A stretch of 30,682 nucleotides of DNA. It comes from SM1-50 sp964467345 (GTDB lineage Archaea; Thermoplasmatota; E2; DHVEG-1). Below are positions 21,153 through 29,200 of the stretch, piece by piece. Under the pieces are notes generated by a model, which ran no database searches, was not told the origin of the DNA, and saw only the letters and a program-made list of their open reading frames with translations. Position numbers and translations under genes: made by a program. The stretch is taken from contig CAYXPY010000022.1 of NCBI GenBank assembly GCA_964467345.1, forward strand, positions 1 through 30,682. The letters run 5' to 3'. Each line of letters opens with the position of its first letter. The stretch's first letter is position 1.

Positions 21153-23504
21153 GTGCAACTCGATGGTTTATTCAAAAAAATCAGAGCGGATATTGAAACT
21201 TATGAGGTTGACCTAAAGGACGTCTCTGACGCCGAGCTTCTTGAGATCAGTTCCCGCATGGGGCTTGCGTTGGCGCTGCCTGAGATGAAACGGATCAGAG
21301 AGTATTTTGGGAAACAGGGGCGGAACCCGACCGATATCGAGCTGCAGGCACTTGGTCAAGCCTGGTCTGAACATTGCTGTTATAAATCCTCCAAGGTGCC
21401 ATTGAAAAAATTTGTCTTTAACGTCGATGAAAAACGCATCATAGCCCGGGAGGATGCTGGCGTCATGGAGTTTGACAAGGACCATTATTACTGTGTCGCT
21501 CTTGAGTCACATAATCATCCTTCTGCGATCGAGCCGTATGGTGGTGCTGCGACTGGTGTCGGTGGTATCGTCCGAGATGTCGTCTGCATGGGGTCGCAGC
21601 CGATAGCCTATATCGATCCTTTGTTCTTCGGACCCTTGGATTATCCTTTGGAAAAACTCCCCAAGGGTGTCAAGCATCCGAGGTACCTGTTCAAAGGGGT
21701 TGTGGATGGTATTCGTGATTATGGGAACCGTATCGGGATTCCCACGCTTGCGGGCCAAGTCTACTTTCATGAAGGATACACCGGGAACTGTCTGGTTAAT
21801 GTCGGTTGTATCGGCATCATGGAAAAAAAAGAACTCGTGCACAGCTGGGCGAAAGCCCCAGGGAATGTGTATATCTATGTTGGGGGAAAGACCGGTCGTG
21901 ATGGGATCCATGGGGTAAACTTTGCTTCTGCGGAACTGACTGATGAAAGTGAGGAAAGCAGCAGGTCTGCAGTGCAGGTGGGTGACCCGATCACCAAAGA
22001 ACCGGTGATCCATGCGTGTCTGGAATGTAATCGGAAAGGACTCTTGGAAGGGTTCAAGGATTTCGGTGGTGGAGGACTGTCCTGTGTGTCTGGTGAGCTT
22101 GCGTACTCCGCGAACATGGGCGCGGAGATTCATCTAGATGATGTACCATTGAAAGAGGAGGGGCTCAAACCCTGGGAGATCTGGGTCTCGGAAAGCCAGG
22201 AGCGGATGATGATGCTGGTCGCACCGGAGAACGTGCAGACGGTGCTGCATATCTGCAGGCAATGGGATGTGACCGCAGCAGTCGTTGGTCAGGTCATCAA
22301 AGAGCAGGTGATCAGGGTGTTCCTCAAGGGTCAGAGGATCCTGGAGATGGACTTGGAGTTCATGACTGGTGGTCCGGTGTATGATGAGTGCACTAGACCG
22401 GTGATTATTAAGAAACAGAAGGTTGCAGAGAAATCCTTCCCCCAACCCGATCTGAATATCGCGTTACAAAAACTATTATCCTCCCCGAATATCGCATCTA
22501 AAGACTGGGTCATCCGTCAGTACGACCATGAGGTGCGCGGAAACACCGTCATCAAACCCTTGCAGGGGAAGCTAGGCTTGGAGACCCATGGGGACGCAAC
22601 CGTACTGAAACCGTTAGAGGACTCCTGGAAGGGGCTTGCGGTGACCGCTGATGTGAACCCGCGGTTCATGGAACGCGACCCTTATTGGGGGGCGATGTCC
22701 GCGGTCGACGAAGCCTGCCGGAACCTTATAGCTGTTGGCGCAGTCCCTGATTGTCTGCTGGATTGTCTGAACTTCGGTAACCCGGAGAAACCAGAGCGGA
22801 TGGGAGAGTTCTACGAGGCATGTCGCGGGCTTGGCGACATCGGCCGGGCTTTAGATTTACCGTATGTCTCAGGTAACGTGAGTTTCTACAACGAGTCTGT
22901 GAAAACAGCGGTCCCCCCGACACCGGAGATCTTCGCGGTGGGGATCGTCGATGACATCAGAAGCTGTGTCACCAGTGATTTTAAAACAGAAGGAAACCTG
23001 CTGTATCTCGTGGGAAAACCAACAGGGAAAGAACTGGGCGGCTCTGAATACTATCAAATGATGAAACTCGAAGGAGGGTTTGTCCCAAAAACTGACCCGG
23101 AGATCCTCAAGCAGTGTCTGCAGGGTTTGCGTGCGTGTATGAAGAAGCACTCTATCGCTGCCTGTCATGATCTTAGTGAAGGAGGTCTTGGTGCATGTCT
23201 TGCGGAGATGGCGATCGGTGGGGATCTGGGTGCAACAGTCGATATTTCAGCGGTCGGTAAAGACCTCCGATCTGATTGTAAATTATTTTCCGAGTCAAAT
23301 ACACGATGGGTCGTCGAAGTGAAAAAAGAAAAACAAACCTTGTTTGAAAAACAGCTGAAAAAAGATCAGGTCGATTTCATCTTGCTTGGGAAAACCAAGG
23401 GAGACCATCTGATAATCAAGGATGAGGGAAACACCATCGTGAATCTCAGTGTTGCTGTCCTGCGAGAGTGCTGGTCAAAACCAATCTGGGGTTTTATGGG
23501 ATAG
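21153..23504 (+). CDS. purL: Phosphoribosylformylglycinamidine synthase, synthetase subunit PurL
   Basis: 783 residues from the GTG at 21153; GGAG at 21144-21147 fits this start better than the GTG at 21147. PurL catalyses FGAR plus ATP plus ammonia to FGAM. It is the small-type enzyme that needs PurS and PurQ. Motifs: QAWSEHCCYKSSK, ALESHNHPSAIEPYGGAATGVGG (ATP/FGAR site), GGGGLSC, GLAVTADVNPRF and CHDLSEGGLG in the second half. These show the duplicated PurM-like fold. It is somewhat longer than many small PurL proteins. The glutaminase purQ is not in the window, so it must be elsewhere or beyond the region seen. Confidence 0.96.
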   Translation: MQLDGLFKKIRADIETYEVDLKDVSDAELLEISSRMGLALALPEMKRIREYFGKQGRNPTDIELQALGQAWSEHCCYKSSKVPLKKFVFNVDEKRIIAREDAGVMEFDKDHYYCVALESHNHPSAIEPYGGAATGVGGIVRDVVCMGSQPIAYIDPLFFGPLDYPLEKLPKGVKHPRYLFKGVVDGIRDYGNRIGIPTLAGQVYFHEGYTGNCLVNVGCIGIMEKKELVHSWAKAPGNVYIYVGGKTGRDGIHGVNFASAELTDESEESSRSAVQVGDPITKEPVIHACLECNRKGLLEGFKDFGGGGLSCVSGELAYSANMGAEIHLDDVPLKEEGLKPWEIWVSESQERMMMLVAPENVQTVLHICRQWDVTAAVVGQVIKEQVIRVFLKGQRILEMDLEFMTGGPVYDECTRPVIIKKQKVAEKSFPQPDLNIALQKLLSSPNIASKDWVIRQYDHEVRGNTVIKPLQGKLGLETHGDATVLKPLEDSWKGLAVTADVNPRFMERDPYWGAMSAVDEACRNLIAVGAVPDCLLDCLNFGNPEKPERMGEFYEACRGLGDIGRALDLPYVSGNVSFYNESVKTAVPPTPEIFAVGIVDDIRSCVTSDFKTEGNLLYLVGKPTGKELGGSEYYQMMKLEGGFVPKTDPEILKQCLQGLRACMKKHSIAACHDLSEGGLGACLAEMAIGGDLGATVDISAVGKDLRSDCKLFSESNTRWVVEVKKEKQTLFEKQLKKDQVDFILLGKTKGDHLIIKDEGNTIVNLSVAVLRECWSKPIWGFMG

Positions 23505-23527
23505 AAAAAAAATAGTGCTATAGAGGA

Positions 23528-24118
23528 TTATTGTTTTATCGCTTTCATCCCGCCTTCGAATGCTTTCTTGTTGACGTCTTTGTATTTCTCAGGGACCGCT
23601 TCAAGGATTGTTTCTAAGAGAACCTCTGGTTTGAATGGTAAAACCCCGCTTGCGGCAAGCGCCCCCAGCATCACGGTGTTCTTTGTGATGATGGCACCGG
23701 CATCCCTTGCGATCTGCAAGGCATCCACAGGATATACTTTCGCATGTGATGAAAGTTCTTTGAAGATGTCCTTGACTGGTGGGTACTGCTCGCCTCCGAC
23801 CGCGACTGTAAACGGGATGACCGGGGTCTTGTCGGTGATGACTTTCGTCTTCTTGCCAAGATAGTAGATGTTCCGGAGGGCTTCCACCGGCTCCATGCTC
23901 AACAAGACATCCGCAGTCCCACTGGGCAGCAGTGGGCTTGAGACATCACCCATCCGTACCGTGCAGACGACCGCACCACCACGCTGCGCCATTCCATGGA
24001 TCTCTGAGACGAACACCCCGATTTTTGCTCTGACCGCTGCTTTGCCTAACAAATTCGCAGCTGTAATAACGCCTTGTCCGCCGACGCCGGTAAGCACGAT
24101 GCTTGTTTTCTTCTTCAT
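23528..24118 (-). CDS. iorB: Indolepyruvate ferredoxin oxidoreductase beta subunit
   Basis: 196 residues from the ATG at 24118. It begins KKKTSIVLTGVGGQGVITAANLLG, the gamma-type glycine-rich motif of 2-oxoacid oxidoreductases, followed by SEIHGMAQRGGAV and LLPSGTADVLLSMEPVEALR. IorB pairs with IorA to oxidise indolepyruvate and other aryl pyruvates to aryl acetyl-CoA, passing electrons to ferredoxin. The start codon overlaps the iorA stop in an ATGA arrangement, so translation is coupled. A longer frame to 24184 exists, but its extra N-terminus is antisense-like sequence overlapping the iorA ferredoxin domain. Confidence 0.95.
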   Translation of the reverse strand: MKKKTSIVLTGVGGQGVITAANLLGKAAVRAKIGVFVSEIHGMAQRGGAVVCTVRMGDVSSPLLPSGTADVLLSMEPVEALRNIYYLGKKTKVITDKTPVIPFTVAVGGEQYPPVKDIFKELSSHAKVYPVDALQIARDAGAIITKNTVMLGALAASGVLPFKPEVLLETILEAVPEKYKDVNKKAFEGGMKAIKQ

Positions 24119-25992
24119 AGGCGCTCCTCCGCTGAGATCGCACCAAACGGACAGACCTGCACGCAGTTTCCACAGCCGTTGCATTGTGCTGGGTCGATAT
24201 GGACGCTGCCGTCCTCTCCGAAATAGAATGCGGTGCAGCCGAACCTGCCGATACAGGTTTTACAACGTTTACATTTCTCCTGATCTATGGTATAGAGTTG
24301 GATGTCTTCCTTTGCTTTTCGTTTTCTGGCTACTTCCAAAAGGATACAGGGTGATTTGCTGACGACCACGGCTGGTCCTTTGAAGTCAATGGCTCGTTTG
24401 AATGCCTCTGTTGTTTCTTTGATGTTGTTGGGGTTGACAATCTCAATATGCTGAATACCGCAGCCTTTGACGACATCCTCGACTTTGATGAGTTTTGCTG
24501 GATGCCCCATGCCATCATACGGGGTCCCCGGGTGCGGTTGATGACCGGTCATGGCTGTGGTCCGATTGTCCAGGATCGTGATGACGACATCATGGTTGTG
24601 ATGCACCGCGTTGACGACCGGTGGGATCCCGGAATGAAAGAAGGTGGAATCACCCATGAACGAGATGATCTTCTGGTCGGTCGCAACAGAAAAACCACAG
24701 GCCATGCCTGCGTTTGAGCCCATGCACAGCAAGACATCAGCCATCTGTAGTGGTGGTTCTTTGCCCAGGGTGTAGCAGCCGATGTCTGTGGGGTAGACTG
24801 CGTCTTTTGGTGCTGCTTTCTTCACCGCGTAGTACGTAGCGCGATGTGGACAGCCTGGACAGAGTGATGGTGGGCGTCGTGGTGCTTTCAACGCAGATTG
24901 AATCGGTTTGGGAAACGGGTTTTTCACCTTGAAAAATTTAGAGAACGCCTCAGCGACGATATCAGGGGTGTACTCGTAAAGTCTGGTGAAATGACCGGTT
25001 GATTTACCGTAGATCTTCACATCAGCACCGATATCAAAGGCGAGTTGTTTGAACTGGTTCTCAAGGAACGGTTCAAGCTCTTCGACCATGAGGATGGATG
25101 AGCATTTTGTGATGAATGTTTCACACATGGTCCGGGGGATCGGATGGGTCATGCCAAGTTTCAAGATCTTCACATTGAGGTTGAGTTCCTCTGCCATTTC
25201 CTTGACATAGGTGTAGGACACTCCGGAGGTGACGATGCCGACGTCCTTTGGTTTTCCAACGGTGATGAGTTCGTTGAAGGGTGATTTTTCAGAGATTTTC
25301 TCTGCTTCCTCAAGCTGCTTAAGCAAGACTGGGTGTTTCGCCCGTGCGGTCGCAGGGACTGTTACCAGCAACGGGTCTTTTACAAACGTTCCTTTCTTGC
25401 GTGGTTGTTGCATCGCATGAAGCGTGATTGGTCCTCGCGCATGGTTCAACCGTGTGGTTGTTCGTAAGAGAAGGGGTAATGAAAGTTGTTCTGAAATGTC
25501 AAAGCCGATGCGGGTCATTTCCTTTGCTTCCTGAGGGGTTGTTGGCTCAAGCATTGGTGCGCCGCCGAACAGCGCGAAGTAGCGGTTGTCCTGCTCGTTT
25601 TGCGACGAATGGCAGTACGGGTCGTCGGCAGAGACAATGATATGACCGCCTCGGCAACCGACGTACATGTACGTCATGAATGTGTCGCTGGCGACGTTCA
25701 GACCGACGTGTTTCATGCAGGTCAGCGCACGCAGACCGCAGAACGATGCGGCTGCCGCGACTTCTAAAGCGACTTTTTCGTTGACCGAGTACTGGAAATA
25801 GAACCCAGGGTCTTTGTTCTGGCTGGTTGCTTCTCGTGCTATCTCAGAGAACGTATCAGCGATCTCTGATGAGGGAGTACCTGGGTAGGTTGTCGCAACA
25901 TCGATCCCTGCCTCAAGGGCTCCACGGGTGATCGCTTCGTTTCCTAAGAGCAGTATCTGCTTGCCTGGTTTATCTTGTGTTAGTTCAGACAT
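24115..25992 (-). CDS. iorA: Indolepyruvate ferredoxin oxidoreductase alpha subunit
   Basis: 625 residues from the ATG at 25992. Domains in order: pyrimidine-binding domain (LLGNEAITRGALEAGIDVATTYPGTPSSEIADTF), transketolase C-like middle, and TPP-binding domain at about 400-500 with LCPGCPHR, GDSTFFHSG and ILDNRTTAMTG. Last comes a C-terminal bicluster ferredoxin region from about residue 568 with CKRCKTCIGRFGC and CNGCGNCVQVCPFGA. The first cluster lacks the proline usual after its last Cys. The enzyme uses TPP, CoA and ferredoxin in aromatic amino acid fermentation. The frame extends upstream to 26034, but the TATA box at 26053-26062 predicts a transcript start near 26030, and GGTG precedes the ATG at 25992. 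Confidence 0.96.
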   Translation of the reverse strand: MSELTQDKPGKQILLLGNEAITRGALEAGIDVATTYPGTPSSEIADTFSEIAREATSQNKDPGFYFQYSVNEKVALEVAAAASFCGLRALTCMKHVGLNVASDTFMTYMYVGCRGGHIIVSADDPYCHSSQNEQDNRYFALFGGAPMLEPTTPQEAKEMTRIGFDISEQLSLPLLLRTTTRLNHARGPITLHAMQQPRKKGTFVKDPLLVTVPATARAKHPVLLKQLEEAEKISEKSPFNELITVGKPKDVGIVTSGVSYTYVKEMAEELNLNVKILKLGMTHPIPRTMCETFITKCSSILMVEELEPFLENQFKQLAFDIGADVKIYGKSTGHFTRLYEYTPDIVAEAFSKFFKVKNPFPKPIQSALKAPRRPPSLCPGCPHRATYYAVKKAAPKDAVYPTDIGCYTLGKEPPLQMADVLLCMGSNAGMACGFSVATDQKIISFMGDSTFFHSGIPPVVNAVHHNHDVVITILDNRTTAMTGHQPHPGTPYDGMGHPAKLIKVEDVVKGCGIQHIEIVNPNNIKETTEAFKRAIDFKGPAVVVSKSPCILLEVARKRKAKEDIQLYTIDQEKCKRCKTCIGRFGCTAFYFGEDGSVHIDPAQCNGCGNCVQVCPFGAISAEERL

Positions 25993-26052
25993 CATCAACA
26001 CCATAATGGTAAAAGATAAGCGTGTTCCCTGCATGTCGTAAAAAAAAACAAG

Positions 26053-26062
26053 CTTATAAATA
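26053..26062 (-). promoter_or_regulatory. TATA box for iorAB
   Basis: The minus strand reads TATTTATAAG here. The centre lies near 26057, predicting transcription from about 26030 and a leader of roughly 38 bases before the iorA ATG. Confidence 0.5.
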
Positions 26063-26109
26063 TAACCATAGGTGGTGGAATGAAGACGAGGAACCTATAA
26101 AAAAAAAAA

Positions 26110-26209
26110 NNNNNNNNNNNNNNNNNNNNNNNNNNNNNNNNNNNNNNNNNNNNNNNNNNNNNNNNNNNNNNNNNNNNNNNNNNNNNNNNNNNNNNNNNNN
26201 NNNNNNNNN
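26110..26209. other. Assembly gap of exactly 100 N between two poly-A runs
   Basis: One hundred unknown bases are bordered by 11 A on each side. The round number marks a scaffold join of unknown true size. The rest of the 26035-26284 interval holds only the iorA promoter and AT-rich sequence; no gene is seen. Confidence 0.95.
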
Positions 26210-26284
26210 AAAAAAAAAAAGGAGAAAGGAGAGCAGTGAGGTGTCTTGAAGCATTGAATTGTAATATACTAGGTTATTTCTTCG

Positions 26285-29200
26285 TTAGGTTTTACTGAAC
26301 TCCCACCAGGCTTCAAGATCCACATCATCATCTGTCCGTAGAATGTTCCCTTCGGGATCACGGAATGCAGTATACACTCGATAGGTACCTGTGCCGTGTG
26401 TCAGTTCTGATGCTCGTATGTGTCCGTTGAAGATGGTGTCGAGGGCAAGTTGATTACCGCTCGTAATGGTCCGTGTTGTGGTTTCATTAATGGTATCATC
26501 ATCAAGGAGCCATTTCCCTTGTATTGAATTGTAGAACTGTACTTGGATCAACAAGTATCCCTTGATATCGGTAGAGCCTGTGTTCTTGATCTTGGATTGA
26601 TTTCGATAGTTGATCACCAGCTTGGGTGGATACATCCCAAGGAACTCGTTTGAATATACATTGATGTATTCATTCCCTGTCGGAGCATTTCCATTGATAT
26701 CTCTACTGCTTCGCAGACAAAGCTTGGTCACTCCTGTTTTATTGATCCAGGCAAGATCATTCAACCGTATCGCATTATACCCACTACTAAACCGTGAGGT
26801 GTTCAAAGCTCCCCCATTGCCTGAATAGAGGCTTTTACTATAATCACTGGTTTGCAACGGATTATGTGGGTAGGTCGGCTGACCATTCTGAATGGTGATG
26901 TCAAAATCCGTGGAAGAATAATCATCCTTTTTATAGACAGAAAGCGTGGCATTATCAAGATAAGCGTTAGAGGGTAACACAGTGGTGTTGAAGAAGACAA
27001 AGCCTCGATAAATGGTATAAGTGAAAGAGGGTGGCGCCGCGGGATCTTTCTTCTGCCCAATCGAGATATATGACGCAGAATCAGAGATTGTACCAGAGGA
27101 AGCAGTCCATGCCGTGTTATAGGAACCACTTGTTTTGGAGATAAATCCATCACTTGTAGGAGTGTATACCGTTAATGTCGGATCGATAACAACCGGGAAG
27201 GTCATTGCAATCAAATCAGACAGTTTCAGCCCGGAGAGCAGATATGTATTTCCATTCAGATGGATGATACGGTAGGTGAGTTTCTGCCGAGCAGTTTCGT
27301 TGTTCAACTCATATGCCTCACCAAGCGGGAGAGCGCATTTGAACTGCCCGAGTGCGTCCTTAAACTCAATCCCTCTATCAGAGATGGTGACGTTCCCGTC
27401 CAGCAGTCCTGAATTATTGTAGAGGTTAAGGTCCTGATGATCCAGCTTAATGATGAACACCAAATAGGAGCTCGTATCGTTGAGTCCATATTGTGATGGT
27501 GGATGGTTTTGTAATACCGTCTTTGTCGCATTACTTAAGGTGATTTCTTCTTTCAACCCGATGTTGCCGTAGCTCCAAGTGACATCGGTGCCAGTAAACA
27601 CATCCGGATAGGTGATCGAGTTCTCCGTGGTTTGCCCTTGACTGCTCTGCATATTCTGCAGATACTCGTACGCCCAGTCACTCTGAGGGTCAACGTAACC
27701 GACTCCCATCAACTTACTCCTTACCGCGTGGATGGTGGGGTCGTCTGATCGATTGTAGGTGAACGCCACAGGCCATTCTTGCTGAGCATTGGATTTGAAA
27801 TACACACCATACAGTCCATGATCGTTCCCATTGCGATATCCATAGACGTACGCTGGATGATTACTAGTGAGCTGACTGAGGGTAGTGTTGATTGGAATCC
27901 ATGTCCCATTATCCTCCGGGTAATTCACGGGTCCGGTGGAGACTTCCAAGATGTTCTGTCCGGTGATGTGATTGTAATATTTGTCCCAGGTGAGCCCTCG
28001 ATCGATCAACGTATAATTCTCTGGCGGATTTGGCGGGTCAGTGATATTGATGTAATGGCTACCGCTATAACTATCTTGCAAGGTGGCGATACACAAGGAC
28101 GCGTTTATAGAGACATGGAAACAATTAGTATCACCGATGTTACTGTTTGTCTCATTATCTTGCGCCCATATAGAATAATTGTATTGACCCGCAATCCATG
28201 TATGAGTAAACACATATTGATACAAATCCCCTGAGATATATTCCATAGTGTTGTTGGTTTGTCTGCCCCCCGGTTCAGTAACACGAGTTTTCACAAGATT
28301 CACACCAGTTCCATTATCTGTTACATGAGCACTGATGGTGACAGTATAACCAAATCCAACGGTATCTGGACTGGCGGTGACATTCGTTATTTGCGGTGGT
28401 ATGACATCAGGTGTGTAACTGCAGTAAATGGAATAATATCTGGATTCATTGGTAAAATCTGCGACGTTCGGCGGGGTGCCATAGACGGAATTATTATATC
28501 TTCCTGTTTCACTAAAATCTGATCCACTGTAATACACATGAGATGTAGATGAATCTCCCCAGCACGAAATTACATATTGAGTTCCTTTTTCAAGCAGTGG
28601 TTTCGTGCCTGTGAAGTTGAACACCGCCCACCAATTGTTAGATGAAAGACCACTCTCTCGTGGAAGCGAAACCCAATCACTTGTAGTCGTTCCAATAAGC
28701 TCATTATCACTTGCTCGATATAACATACAGGTATATGGTTCCGCTGAAGACAGTTGATTGATAAAAGCGGTGATGTTATCCGCTCGACCAGCCTCATTCG
28801 CAGTAAACACTGAACCACTAATATTATCATTAACGCATTTATACTCGTACCCACTTTTCGTGTAACCCAAGGGATGATACAGATGATACCACTCTGAGGT
28901 TTCTGTGGTGTCATTGTAATACGTTCCGTATGGACCGTAAACGATCTTATTGATACGTCCGGTTGAATTGAATAACTTGAACGTGACATTATAGTAATTG
29001 TCAGTGACATCATCAGGGATGGTGAAGACGAAGGATTCATTCTGACTCTGGGAGGTAAGCGTATACTCCATACTTTGTGCGTTTAAGCTTAAAACGCCTA
29101 TTCCTCCGTACTCATAACCAAGATCGAGTTCAACTCTGACCTTATCACTTGGTAACACCGAATGAATCGTGAAATTCGCTCGAATCGAATCATTCAACGA

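Noticed and set aside
24119..24184. N-terminal extension of the iorB frame
   Set aside because: It lies inside the iorA ferredoxin domain; the ATGA overlap at 24115-24118 is the usual coupled arrangement.
26022..26254. ORFs that cross the N gap
   Set aside because: They consist of poly-Lys or poly-Phe from A/T runs plus unknown residues and are artefacts of the gap.
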